A DNA stretch of 58,858 nucleotides from contig JAJDAH010000113.1 of NCBI GenBank assembly GCA_029261965.1, positions 1 to 58,858 of the forward strand, read 5' to 3'. Positions 25,733 through 34,686 of this stretch are shown piece after piece (within the stretch, counting starts at the first letter, position 1; each line of letters begins with the position of its first letter). The translations under genes and the position numbers were made by a program. Source of the stretch: Polyangiaceae bacterium (lineage in GTDB: Bacteria; Myxococcota_A; Polyangia; Polyangiales; Polyangiaceae). The notes under the pieces are model-generated. The model ran no database searches and had not been told where the DNA came from. It saw only the letters and a program-made list of their open reading frames with translations.

Positions 25733-28150
25733 TCACCGCCGCTTGCCCGACGTGAGACGGCTGTTGAGGGCGCCGATGGCGCCGCGGATGACCTGGATGT
25801 GCTCGGGGCACTTCGCCGGGCACGGGCGGCGTTTGCTCGGTCCACATCCCGTCTTGCGTCCCTCGCTCAACGGCGAAAGCACGGTAAGCGTGCGCTTGTC
25901 CCCGAGCGCGGCCGCGTTCGCGAGGAGCGGGACGCGGGCCTCGCACGTCTCGGCGGTCCGCAGATCGTACGCGATCCGAAGCGCCGGTGACGATTTGGCT
26001 CGAACCGCCGGTTCGGCGAGCCGATCTTTGGCCTCGGCGCGCACCGTCGGGCTGGTGAGCATGAGGTCGTAAAGGATGTCCGGTCCAACGGAGCCCATGC
26101 CCGTCGCCATCAGCTCGATGGCGGCTTTCGACGCTTCTGGAGAGCTTTCGGCCGCCTTGACCAGGAGGCGGCGCATCTCCCGGCTCCGGAGCTCTTCCGG
26201 CGCTGCACGAAAAAGTAACGCGGCGGCTTGAACTGCTTGCTGCTGTGTCCAAGCCTTGTCGGTGAGCCCGAGCGCCAGCGGTCGGAGGATCGCCGGGTCT
26301 CCGGGGTACTTTTTCGAAAGAGCGCGCAGCGCCGGAGTGCCTTTCTTCAAGGCGTCCGCCAACTCTCCGGGGGGCGCTGGCGACGAAGGGAGGTCGGCAG
26401 AGGGTGCCGCGCTCGGTGCGGGCGCGGCAGAGACGATCGGCTCAGCCGGCGTGGGTTCGAGGTTGCGCGGCGCGTCCATGGGGTCGGTTTCCGCGACGAC
26501 GAGTTGGGTGGGGGCAGGGGCGACAACGTCGCCGCGCCAACGGAAACCGAGGGCGACCATGCCGAGTACGATCAACACCGTCGACGCGATGAGCCCCGGG
26601 CCGAACACGATACGCAAGATCCGGCCGGAACTCTTTCGCCTCAGCCACTGTTGGAGGCCGAGCATCGCCGCGGTGACTGCGCCGGCGGCGAGCAGGAGCG
26701 CGTTCCACCCCGGCCACGCGAGTCCCTCGGGACCGTGAAGCACCGAGGCGTCGGTGAACTGACTGCCCACGCCTTCGAGCGAGCGCACCAAGAGCGCTGT
26801 CATGCCGTAGCCGGCGAGCCCTCCGAGTAGCGGCGTGCGCATCGAGTGCACGAGCTCGAGAACCTTGAGGCTGTTGTCCCAGACCGAGCGGCGGATCCGC
26901 CGCAGGGCGAGCACCACCGGAGTCAGCGCGGTACCGGCGATGCCGAGCAAGATCAGCACGAGCTCGGTTCGGCTGAGTGCGTCCGCGCCGAGGGTGAGGT
27001 GAACGACGCTGGTGACCGCCGTCGCGACCGCGACGACCACCACGCCGAGCGCCAAGAGCGCGAACATCACGAGCCTCGGGCGCGCGGTTTCGACGTCGCT
27101 CGCTTCGCCTTCGAGAGACGCCAGCGTCGGGTTCATGCTGCGCGGGAGAGAGTCGACCGGTGCGCTCGGCGCGCCATCGGTTTCCGGCGGCTCGTAGGGG
27201 GCGAGCGCGAGGTAGAGCTCGTCCACGGTTTGATATCGGTCATCCGCGCTCTTCGCCATGGCGCGCTGCACGATCGCTTCGAGGTGCTCCGGAATGGACG
27301 GGACGATGGTTCGCGGGCGCGTCGGTTCGGTCGTCATGACGGCGATGACCGTCTTCTGCGGTGACGATTCATCGAAGGGGGGCCGCCCGGTCAACGCCGA
27401 GTACAAGATCACCCCGACCCCGTAGACATCGACTCGGTGATCGACCTTTTCGCCCGTGGCCATCTCGGGCGCCATGTACGCAGGCGTGCCCATGATGACG
27501 CCGGTCTTGGTGACGGCGCCATGGGATCCGTCGAGGAAGCGAGACAGGCCGAAGTCCAGAATCTTGACGTCGGGTTTGTCGAGGTTGCCGCTCAAGAAAA
27601 TGTTCTGCGGCTTGAGGTCGCGGTGGATGACACCTTGTTTGTGAGCCGCTTCCAGCCCCTGACAAACGCGACGAGCAATCCTCGCGACGACGGGCACCGG
27701 CTGCGCACCGACGAGCTTGAGGCGTGCCCCGAGGTCGACGCCCTCGAGGTGCTCGCACACGAGGTACGGGCGACCGTCCTCGGTCCGGTCGATGTCGTAG
27801 ACGCCCACGACAAAAGGATTCGAGATGCACGCGGCGGCTTCGGCCTCGCGCCGGAACCGCATCAAGACGTCCGGTTGACCGGCGAACTCCGCGTGGAGGA
27901 CCTTGATGGCGAAGCGCTTTTGTTGGATGCGGGTGTGGCTGGCTTCGTAGACGCGCCCCATGCCCCCTTGGCCGAGCACACGCTTGACCACGTAGGTCTC
28001 GCTCAACGTCTGGCCGAGCAGCGGGTCGGTGTCGTCCGAGGGGGCGGGGGTGCCGGACCACGAGCCGCGCGGGCCCTCCTCCGCCGTGGGCGCTTCTAGG
28101 CTGTTGCTGTCCGAGCCGTGCTCGGCGAGGCGCGCATCATCGTTCGGCAT
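25733..28150 (-). CDS. Membrane-bound Ser/Thr protein kinase
   Basis: An 805-residue Hanks-type kinase. The N-terminal kinase domain (about 45-325) has GQGGMGRVYEA, the ATP-binding Lys in FAIKVL, the catalytic loop HRDLKPQN, DFG (ILDFGLSRF) and the APE region (GTPAYMAPE). A middle section has about four or five membrane helices (for example LVMFALLALGVVVVAVA and ASTVLIVLGMVALGF), then a Pro/Ala linker. The extracytoplasmic C-terminus has tandem helical repeats and ends in a Cys cluster (CGPSKRRPCPAKC), possibly a sensor. Signal type is unknown. The closeness of an FHA-sigma-54 activator suggests a kinase/FHA pair. The ATG is divergent from the HMG-CoA-synthase-fold gene. Confidence 0.92.
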   Translation of the reverse strand: MPNDDARLAEHGSDSNSLEAPTAEEGPRGSWSGTPAPSDDTDPLLGQTLSETYVVKRVLGQGGMGRVYEASHTRIQQKRFAIKVLHAEFAGQPDVLMRFRREAEAAACISNPFVVGVYDIDRTEDGRPYLVCEHLEGVDLGARLKLVGAQPVPVVARIARRVCQGLEAAHKQGVIHRDLKPQNIFLSGNLDKPDVKILDFGLSRFLDGSHGAVTKTGVIMGTPAYMAPEMATGEKVDHRVDVYGVGVILYSALTGRPPFDESSPQKTVIAVMTTEPTRPRTIVPSIPEHLEAIVQRAMAKSADDRYQTVDELYLALAPYEPPETDGAPSAPVDSLPRSMNPTLASLEGEASDVETARPRLVMFALLALGVVVVAVATAVTSVVHLTLGADALSRTELVLILLGIAGTALTPVVLALRRIRRSVWDNSLKVLELVHSMRTPLLGGLAGYGMTALLVRSLEGVGSQFTDASVLHGPEGLAWPGWNALLLAAGAVTAAMLGLQQWLRRKSSGRILRIVFGPGLIASTVLIVLGMVALGFRWRGDVVAPAPTQLVVAETDPMDAPRNLEPTPAEPIVSAAPAPSAAPSADLPSSPAPPGELADALKKGTPALRALSKKYPGDPAILRPLALGLTDKAWTQQQAVQAAALLFRAAPEELRSREMRRLLVKAAESSPEASKAAIELMATGMGSVGPDILYDLMLTSPTVRAEAKDRLAEPAVRAKSSPALRIAYDLRTAETCEARVPLLANAAALGDKRTLTVLSPLSEGRKTGCGPSKRRPCPAKCPEHIQVIRGAIGALNSRLTSGKRR

Positions 28151-28228
28151 GAGGACTCGGAGCCGGCAGACCTTGCATATAGACTACACCCGGTCCGCCG
28201 CTCGGTGCGAGACTCGACGAGGAGCCCA

Positions 28229-29629
28229 ATGGCTGGAATTTCTTCCTACGGTTTGCATGTGGCCGCCTACCGGTTGCCACACGACGAGATCGCTCGCGCG
28301 TGGCGGTCGAAGAGCGCCAAAGGCGAGAAAGCCGTGGCTTGCTACGACGAGGACGCCCTCACCCTCGCTTGCGCGGCGGCTCAAGATCTGATTGCCGGGA
28401 CGGATCCGTCGAAGTTCGGTGGGCTCTTTTTCGCCTCGACGACCTCGCCCTACCTCGAAAAGTCGGTTTCGGCGTTCATCGCGTTTGTCCACAGATTGGG
28501 AGCCGGCGCCATTACGGCCGACTTCGCCAATTCGCGGCGTTGTGCGAGTAGCGCCGTGTTGGCCGCGATCGATGCCGTGGGTAGCGGCCGAGCCGACGAG
28601 GTCATCGTGGCCGCGGGGGAGACCCGAACCGTGCAACCCGGCTCGAGCCTGGAGTCGGTGCTCGGTGATGGTGGAGCGGCGGTTTCGATCGGTCAGAAAG
28701 ACGTGCTCGCCGAGATCCTCGCCTCGGTGTCGATCAGCGACGAGACCTACGACGAATTTCGTCGCTCGGAAGCCGCTTACGTCAACGAGGGTGATCCGCG
28801 TTTTGCCGCGTCACACACCTTTGCCCCGACGGTGGCCAGAGTCACCGAGCTCTTGCTCGAAAAGGCCGGGCAGGGGAGAGAAGGCATCGCGCACATCGCG
28901 CTCGGCGCCGGCAATCCACGAGGAGTGAAGGCGGCGGTCAAGGCGGCCGGTCTCGACGCCCAAAAGCTCGTGCCGCCCTATCTGGACAAGGTGGGCTATC
29001 TCGGCGCCGCTCAGTCGCTCTGCACGCTCGCTCAAGCGCTCGAGCGCGCGAAGCCAGGAGAAAAGATCCTCTGGATCTCCTATGGAGACGGGGCGGACGC
29101 TTTCTTGCTCGAGGCGACCGGCAGGGTGAGTGACCTGCCGCCGTCCCGAGTCGACGCGGCGGTCGCCGACCGAAGGCCGCTCGAGACTTACGAGCAGTAC
29201 CTGAAATTTCGTGGCGTGTTCGACAACAGCTCGCCGGGGCCGGGAGAGACGGCCGTCCTGCACCACAACGAGCACGAGTGGAACTTGCCGCTTTTGGCTC
29301 ACGAGTGCTCGGGGTGCGGTCTCGTCTTTTATCCGCCGGGGCCGAGTTGTCTGCGGTGCGGAGCCACCGAGGGGCACTCGCGGGTTCCAGTGCCGAGGCG
29401 GGGTGAGATCTTCACGTACACGACGGATTTTCTCGCCGTGAATCCCGATCCTCCGCAAATTACGACGGTCTGCACCGCGGAGAACGGCGCCCGGCTCTTC
29501 CTCCAGGGAACGGACTTCTTGCCGTCCGGCGCCGAGGTGGGGCTGCCGGTGGAGTTTCAGATCCGCAAGCTCCACGATGGAGCCGACTTCCCCGTTTACT
29601 ATTGGAAAGCGCGTCCGGCTTCGCGCTGA
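28229..29629 (+). CDS. HMG-CoA-synthase-fold protein fused to DUF35
   Basis: A 466-residue fusion. Residues 1-335 have the archaeal-type HMG-CoA synthase fold (GLFFASTTSPYLEKS, then the candidate nucleophile C105 in RRCASSAV, then the C-terminal SYGDGADAFLLE). Residues 355-466 are a DUF35 module with a four-Cys zinc ribbon (C360, C363, C374, C377) and OB fold. The Glu of the usual SESHPY-type motif is Thr/Ser here, and the HQPN His motif reads GAGNP, so classical HMG-CoA synthesis is unlikely; a related acyl condensation or cleavage is possible. ATG 28229 follows a good GGAG. The next gene is a thiolase, the pairing seen in archaeal thiolase-HMGCS-DUF35 complexes. Confidence 0.8.
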   Translation: MAGISSYGLHVAAYRLPHDEIARAWRSKSAKGEKAVACYDEDALTLACAAAQDLIAGTDPSKFGGLFFASTTSPYLEKSVSAFIAFVHRLGAGAITADFANSRRCASSAVLAAIDAVGSGRADEVIVAAGETRTVQPGSSLESVLGDGGAAVSIGQKDVLAEILASVSISDETYDEFRRSEAAYVNEGDPRFAASHTFAPTVARVTELLLEKAGQGREGIAHIALGAGNPRGVKAAVKAAGLDAQKLVPPYLDKVGYLGAAQSLCTLAQALERAKPGEKILWISYGDGADAFLLEATGRVSDLPPSRVDAAVADRRPLETYEQYLKFRGVFDNSSPGPGETAVLHHNEHEWNLPLLAHECSGCGLVFYPPGPSCLRCGATEGHSRVPVPRRGEIFTYTTDFLAVNPDPPQITTVCTAENGARLFLQGTDFLPSGAEVGLPVEFQIRKLHDGADFPVYYWKARPASR

Positions 29630-29642
29630 TCGGAGAGACCGC

Positions 29643-30809
29643 ATGGCCCACGGCAGCATCAAAGACAAGGTGGCGATCATCGGCGCCGGTTGCATCAAGT
29701 TCGGCGACAACTTCGATCAGAGCTACATCGACATGGTGGCGGCCGCCGGTCGCCTGGCGATGAAAGACGCCGGTGTCGAACCGTCGAGGATCGAAGCGGC
29801 TTGGCTCGGCACCTACCTGCCGAACAATGGACTCGGCAAAGCCGGCTCGACGATCGCCGACCCGCTTCACCTGCACGGCATCCCGATCACTCGCGTGGAG
29901 AACTTCTGTGCGACGGGAATGGACGCTTTTCGCAACGCCAGCCTCGCGGTGGCAGCCGGCATGTACGACGTGGTTCTCGTGCTCGGGTGCGAAAAGATGA
30001 AAGACCGCGCCGCCCGTGGGATCCCGCGGGTGGAGCACCCCAGCATCGGGAAGGGCACGACGGCGCCGGCACTCTTCGCCCTCGCCGCCAACCGCTACAT
30101 GTTGGAATACGGCATGCCGCGCGAAACCCTCGCGAAGGTGGCCGTAAAGAATCACTACAACGGGGCGCGAAACGAGCTGGCCCACATGCAAAAAGAGGTC
30201 ACCGAAGAACAGGTGCTGAAAGCGCCGATGATCTCCGAGCCCTTCGGGCTGTTCGACTGTTGCCCGACGACCGACGGGGCTGCGGCGCTCATCGTCTGCC
30301 GTGCGGACATCGCCAAGCAGTTTCGTGACGACTACGTGCTCGTGAAGGGGATCGGCTTGGCCGCCTTTTCGCACATGCCGTACTACGACCCGACGTTCGA
30401 CTACCTGGGTTTCAAATCGACTCAGACGGCGTCGAAGATGGCGTACGAGCAAGCGGGCATCAGCGACCCTGCTCGGGAGATCGATCTCGCCGAGGTCCAC
30501 GATTGCTTCACCTGGACCGAGATCACGAACTACGAAGACCTCGGGTTCTGCAAGAAAGGTGAAGGGCGTCACCTCATCGAGGAAGGGCGTACGCGAATCG
30601 ACGGCGACATTCCGGTCAACACCTCCGGCGGCCTGAAGAGCTTCGGGCACCCTATCGGCGCGTCCGGGGTCCGGATGGTCTACGAGGTCGTCAGCCAGCT
30701 CCGAGGCCAGGCTGGCGAGCGCCAGGTGAAGGGTGCGAGCCTCGGGCTCGCGCACAACGTCGGCGGACCCGGCGCGGTGAGCTGCGTGAGCGTTCTCGGA
30801 CTGCCCTGA
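29643..30809 (+). CDS. Thiolase (acetyl-CoA acetyltransferase/SCP-x type)
   Basis: Thiolase of 388 residues with the nucleophile C89 in VENFCATG, the His of GHPIGASG and a C-terminal Cys in GGPGAVSC. Its motifs group it with SCP-x/FadA5-type thiolases that cleave 3-ketoacyl-CoAs with large acyl parts. ATG 29643 is chosen (MAHGSIKDKVAIIG); it follows the HMG-CoA-synthase/DUF35 fusion by 13 bases and probably forms a complex with its DUF35 module. Confidence 0.9.
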   Translation: MAHGSIKDKVAIIGAGCIKFGDNFDQSYIDMVAAAGRLAMKDAGVEPSRIEAAWLGTYLPNNGLGKAGSTIADPLHLHGIPITRVENFCATGMDAFRNASLAVAAGMYDVVLVLGCEKMKDRAARGIPRVEHPSIGKGTTAPALFALAANRYMLEYGMPRETLAKVAVKNHYNGARNELAHMQKEVTEEQVLKAPMISEPFGLFDCCPTTDGAAALIVCRADIAKQFRDDYVLVKGIGLAAFSHMPYYDPTFDYLGFKSTQTASKMAYEQAGISDPAREIDLAEVHDCFTWTEITNYEDLGFCKKGEGRHLIEEGRTRIDGDIPVNTSGGLKSFGHPIGASGVRMVYEVVSQLRGQAGERQVKGASLGLAHNVGGPGAVSCVSVLGLP

Positions 30810-30853
30810 AGCTCGCGGGCACCCGCCTCGCCAACATCCCCGCGAGCGAACGC

Positions 30854-32668
30854 ATGCATCCCGAATACATCGATCTCATCGAGCGGCGTTTCAAAGTGCT
30901 GCCGGAGAAGGGCCCCGACAAGCGCCTGAGCCTCTCCGAAGCCGTGGCGACGCACACGCGCCCCGGGATGAGCATCCACTTCGCGAGCACTCACAACCGG
31001 CCCTACCTCCTCGCGTTCGAGTTGCTTCGGCGGTTTGATGGTGAAGATGCCGCGCTGACCTTGTCCTGCCAGAACATGGGCGAAGCGTTCGTTCCGTTCT
31101 ACTTGGGCAAGATCCTCCGGCATGCGATCACGTCGTTCGCTGGGGACGTTTTTCCTTACCCGGCACCGAACCCGATCATCAACGAAGCGTGGTCGACCGG
31201 GCGCGTCACCATCGAACACTGGAGCATTCTTTCGAACCTCCAGCGCCTGCTCGCCGGCGCGCTCCGGCTTCCGTTCATGCCGACGCGGTCGTTGGTCGAC
31301 AGCTCGATGGCGGAAGAGAACGCGAGCGCTTTTTGCGTGACCGACGACCCGTTCGGATCCCGGGAAAAGGTGGGTCTCGTCAGCCCTTTCCGCCCGGACA
31401 TCTGCTTCATCCACGTCCCGGCGTGCGACGTCGCGGGCAACGCCATCATCTCGGCGCCCTACGGCGAGGGTCCAATCCCTGTCTTCGCGGCGATTGAGGG
31501 CGCGGTGGTTTCCACCGAGCGCATCGTGTCGACGGAGTACCTGCGACAGCACAGTGACTTGGTGCGGATCCCGTCGCACCTGGTCAAGGCGGTGGTCGAG
31601 CTTCCATTTGGTGGCTTTCCGCGTGGGCAAACCAACGTCGGACTTCCGGATTGCGACGCCTACGCCGACGACTACGCGTTCCAATACGAGCTCAGGTTGG
31701 CGTCTCGGCAGGGCGAACAAGCGGTGCGAGAGTGGACCGATCGCTGGATCCTCTCGAGCCGAAGTCCCGGAGACTTCCTAAAAAAAGTCGGTAAATCGCG
31801 ACTGGAGAAGCTCCGCGCGCGCGCTCGCCCCGAGGCATGGTCGAAGGAGGTCGAAGCCGTTGCGGCGGGAGCGACCGGTGACAACGCTCGCCCGGGCGAG
31901 CTCGACCCGTCGCTCGACACAGTTCGAGCCTCGGAAATGATGGTGGCGGTCGCCTCGCGAAAGATCGCCGATCTGGCTCGAGAGCTGGGACTCAACACGA
32001 TGCTCGCCGGAATCGGCGCCGCCAACCTCGCCGCCTGGATCGCGACTCAGCGCCTGCGCGAAGAGGGGCACGCGATCGAGTCGATGGCGGAGGTCGGCTA
32101 CTTCGGGTACGAGCCGCGCCCGGCCGACCCGTATGTTTTCAGCTATCGCAACACGCCGACCTGCATCGCCACCACCGACATTCTGACCGTTCTCGGCCTC
32201 GTCGTCGGTGGCGACGGCAACCTGGGCTCGCTCGGTGCGGCCCAGGTGGATCGCTTCGGCAACCTGAACACCACCATGATCCCAGGAAAGATGCATCTGC
32301 TGGGGTCCGGTGGCGGCAACGACGTCGCGAGCGGGTCGAAGGCGTGCGTGGTCACCGCCTACCTCGGGAAAGGAAAGTTCAAAGAGCGCGTCGACTACGT
32401 GACGTCGCCCGGAAAAAACGTCCGGCTCGTCGTGACCGACCGGTGCGTGTTCGAAAAGGCCCAAGGCCGGAGCGAGCTCGAGCTCACGGGCTACTTTGCG
32501 GCCGGACCCGCGGGCTTCGACAACGCTGAGTCAGCGGTTCGAGAAATCCGGGCGGCCGTCGAGTGGGACCTCATGGTTCGTGACGATCTGGAGGCGATTG
32601 GTGGGGCGACCCTCGACGAAGTTTTGCTCATGCGAGCATTCGATCCCTATCGGCAGTTCCTGAGATAG
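30854..32668 (+). CDS. Fused two-domain class I CoA-transferase (IpdA-IpdB/GctA-GctB-like)
   Basis: A 604-residue protein that looks like both subunits of a class I CoA-transferase in one chain. Residues about 20-300 match the alpha type (PGMSIHFASTHNRP, RLPFMPTRSLVDSS, AVVSTERIVSTEYL, VELPFGGFPRG). Residues about 355-600 match the beta type (AGIGAANLAAW, GAAQVDRFGNLN, GSGGGNDVASG). In actinobacteria IpdA and IpdB are separate and open the last steroid ring as a CoA thioester; glutaconate CoA-transferases share the fold. A Glu in the SMAEVGYFG segment could be the acyl-carrier residue, but I cannot align it with certainty. ATG at 30854, 44 bases after the thiolase. Confidence 0.8.
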   Translation: MHPEYIDLIERRFKVLPEKGPDKRLSLSEAVATHTRPGMSIHFASTHNRPYLLAFELLRRFDGEDAALTLSCQNMGEAFVPFYLGKILRHAITSFAGDVFPYPAPNPIINEAWSTGRVTIEHWSILSNLQRLLAGALRLPFMPTRSLVDSSMAEENASAFCVTDDPFGSREKVGLVSPFRPDICFIHVPACDVAGNAIISAPYGEGPIPVFAAIEGAVVSTERIVSTEYLRQHSDLVRIPSHLVKAVVELPFGGFPRGQTNVGLPDCDAYADDYAFQYELRLASRQGEQAVREWTDRWILSSRSPGDFLKKVGKSRLEKLRARARPEAWSKEVEAVAAGATGDNARPGELDPSLDTVRASEMMVAVASRKIADLARELGLNTMLAGIGAANLAAWIATQRLREEGHAIESMAEVGYFGYEPRPADPYVFSYRNTPTCIATTDILTVLGLVVGGDGNLGSLGAAQVDRFGNLNTTMIPGKMHLLGSGGGNDVASGSKACVVTAYLGKGKFKERVDYVTSPGKNVRLVVTDRCVFEKAQGRSELELTGYFAAGPAGFDNAESAVREIRAAVEWDLMVRDDLEAIGGATLDEVLLMRAFDPYRQFLR

Positions 32669-32810
32669 CGACGTCGAAAGGTCCGTGGACCCTCGGGGAT
32701 CCGGAGGCGCGCTTGGTCATTTGTACCTAGGGCATGCTGGTGGACGGACGGACCACGGATCGGCACGAACGGAAAAATGCGCTACGGTTGGAGGTGGAGA
32801 AGAGGGCGCG

Positions 32811-33209
32811 GTGGCTTCGTCACGAAGAGCACATGCAAACAACGCCGTGAGCGAACGAGCACCAGGGTCTGGTGAGCGGCACATCGGCCTCACGCTGTAC
32901 TGCGAAAGCCGCGATAAGCTGCAGCGGCTGTACGACCGCAGCCTCAAGGAGCGGCGGATGATCCTGCCGCCGAGCGCTACCGACATTCGAGGCCCCATTC
33001 GCGTCTGCATCACCCTGCCGAGCGGCGACCGCATGCTCGTGGGGGGCAACGTCTCCGTGCTCAGAATGGTTGCCGGCGTGCTCCTTCGCCTCGAATTCGA
33101 CGACCTGCGCCCGGACCAGCACGAATTGATCCGCAAGAGCCTTCACGTTTCGACCGGCGTGCGGGTCAGGGACTCGGTGCCGCCTGATTCCTCGGAGAAC
33201 CAGGATTAG
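32811..33209 (+). CDS. PilZ-like domain protein
   Basis: A 132-residue protein whose C-terminal hundred residues resemble a PilZ/PilZ-like barrel (GPIRVCITLPSGDRMLVGGNVSVLRM and VLLRLEFDDLRPDQHELIRKSL). A strict RxxxR c-di-GMP signature is not visible, so ligand binding is uncertain. GTG 32811 is taken as the start because the frame further upstream (from 32685) is of low coding quality and overlaps promoter-like sequence. It lies alone between the CoA-transferase and a convergent lipoprotein gene. Confidence 0.6.
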   Translation: MASSRRAHANNAVSERAPGSGERHIGLTLYCESRDKLQRLYDRSLKERRMILPPSATDIRGPIRVCITLPSGDRMLVGGNVSVLRMVAGVLLRLEFDDLRPDQHELIRKSLHVSTGVRVRDSVPPDSSENQD

Positions 33210-33215
33210 ACGGGA

Positions 33216-34217
33216 CTAGAACGGGCAGACGATACCGTCCCACCTCCAGGCGCCGTTGTTGCACTCGGCAGCGACACCGCCGCCCGTGGCGCACCCACCA
33301 TAGAGACAGCTGCGTCCGTCGTCCGAGCAGGGCTCGCCATTGTTCGGCGCGAGCGGGGGACACGGCGGCGGCGGCGGCTGGTAGCACGACCAAGCGGGCG
33401 GAGGGATGCAGCCGCCTGGGCCGACGCAGCTCGTGCACGCACAAACGGTGTCCGAGCTCGCGTAGGTGCAAACCGCGCCCTCGTCTCCGCAGGTGGAGCC
33501 GTTGCTGGGTGCAGTGGCGGGGCAGGTCACCGGCTCGGCGCACGGTGGGCTCGACACCGACCACTGGAAGAGCGAGCTGCAGTTCGCCTGGATCCGACAT
33601 TCGGGACGGAGCGAGTTGCCATAGGTGCAACTCGTTCCTTTCGGCATGCACGGGTCGCCGTCGCGTGGGGCGTCGGAAGGGCAGATGCCGCAGTAGATCT
33701 CGGGGCCGACGTCGCTACCGGCGGTATTGGCCGCGCACTCGTTTCCGTACATCGTGCCGTCGCACCCGCAAGCCGGGGCGAACACCAGATCGCAACCCGT
33801 CGGGCGCGTGACGCAGAAGCCGCCGCCCACCGACGAGCATTCGCCGAGCTCGAACTTGCAGAACTCGTCGGGCGGACACGCGAGGCTGTCGAGGCACGGA
33901 AGACCGGTGCTGCCACCGCCGCCACCGGTGCCCGCTCCGCCGCTGCCGCTCGTACCGCCGCTGCCGCTCGTACCGCTGCTGCCGCTCGTACCGCCGCCGC
34001 CGCTGATGCCGCCACTGCCGCTGGTGCCGCCACTCGCCCCTCCGCCACTGCCGCTTGCGTCGGCGCCGCCGCTCGCCCCTCCGCCACTGCTGCCGCTCGC
34101 GCTCGCGCCGGCGCTTCCGGCGTTGCCGTCGCTGGCTCCGTCGTCGGCGGCCGTGCCGCCGCACCCTGCAGCAAGAGCGGCGACTGCAGTAAGATTCATG
34201 ATGGTGCCGAGGCGCAT
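33216..34217 (-). CDS. Cys-rich lipoprotein with Ser/Gly tether and Kazal-like module
   Basis: A 333-residue lipoprotein: signal peptide with the lipobox LAAGC, a Ser/Gly/Thr tether (about 25-115) encoded by 18-base tandem repeats, then a Cys-rich globular region. One segment, CGCDGTMYGNECAANTAG, has the spacing of a Kazal-type inhibitor core (C-G-x-D-G-x-x-Y-x-N-x-C). Three related CxxG modules follow (GDPCMPKGTSCTYG, GSTCGDEGAVCTYA, GEPCSDDGRSCLYG). Function unknown; surface adhesion or protease inhibition would fit. ATG 34217 has a strong GGAGGA at the right distance. Confidence 0.75.
   Translation of the reverse strand: MRLGTIMNLTAVAALAAGCGGTAADDGASDGNAGSAGASASGSSGGGASGGADASGSGGGASGGTSGSGGISGGGGTSGSSGTSGSGGTSGSGGAGTGGGGGSTGLPCLDSLACPPDEFCKFELGECSSVGGGFCVTRPTGCDLVFAPACGCDGTMYGNECAANTAGSDVGPEIYCGICPSDAPRDGDPCMPKGTSCTYGNSLRPECRIQANCSSLFQWSVSSPPCAEPVTCPATAPSNGSTCGDEGAVCTYASSDTVCACTSCVGPGGCIPPPAWSCYQPPPPPCPPLAPNNGEPCSDDGRSCLYGGCATGGGVAAECNNGAWRWDGIVCPF
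33940..34029. repeat. 18-base tandem repeat in lipoprotein tether
   Basis: Five adjacent copies of an 18-base unit (core CCGCTGCCGCTCGTACCG; the first two exact, later ones diverging) encode the Ser/Gly/Thr hexapeptides of the tether in the lipoprotein at 33216-34217. Unit length is a multiple of three, so copy-number changes keep the frame. Confidence 0.75.
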
Positions 34218-34246
34218 CGGTTCCTCCGTTCGGGCCGACCGAGCGC

Positions 34247-34624
34247 TCAGGACGGCGGCGCGCAAAGCGCGAGTACCGCGCCGGCGGGATCTCGGATGAT
34301 GCAACACCCACCTCTGGGGCCGTCGATCACCTCGCCGCCCATCTCTTTGCATCGTGCCACGCTCTGGTCCAGGTCGGCGACTCCGACGTAGATGATCCAC
34401 TGGGGCGGCACGTTGGCATTGGCTCCGCGCGCGAAGCACACCCCAGCCGCCGGCGTGCGCGTGCTCGGCATGCGCATGTTGAAGTCGCTGTACTCGCCCA
34501 TGGCGACCGGCTCCGGGCTCCAACCGACGACTTGCTCGTAGAAATCACGAATCTCGTCGGCGTTCGGCACCGTCAGATCGACCCACGCGATCTTGCCGAC
34601 TTCGGACTCGTTCGATGCGCTCAT
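34247..34624 (-). CDS. VOC (glyoxalase/bleomycin-resistance) family protein
   Basis: A 125-residue vicinal-oxygen-chelate fold protein. Two beta-alpha-beta halves are seen: KIAWVDLTVPNADEIRDFYEQVVGW and PQWIIYVGVADLDQSVARCKEMGGEV, ending in GGCCIIRDPAGAVLALC. Metal ligands typical of glyoxalases are not all evident, so the activity is unassigned. ATG 34624 has a weak AGGGAA; ATG 34648 is an alternative eight codons upstream. Confidence 0.8.
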   Translation of the reverse strand: MSASNESEVGKIAWVDLTVPNADEIRDFYEQVVGWSPEPVAMGEYSDFNMRMPSTRTPAAGVCFARGANANVPPQWIIYVGVADLDQSVARCKEMGGEVIDGPRGGCCIIRDPAGAVLALCAPPS

Positions 34625-34686
34625 CTCGGGATTCCCTGGCGAGACCATTAGACCACGCCAGGGTCCAGCGCAACGGTAGTCTCGGC

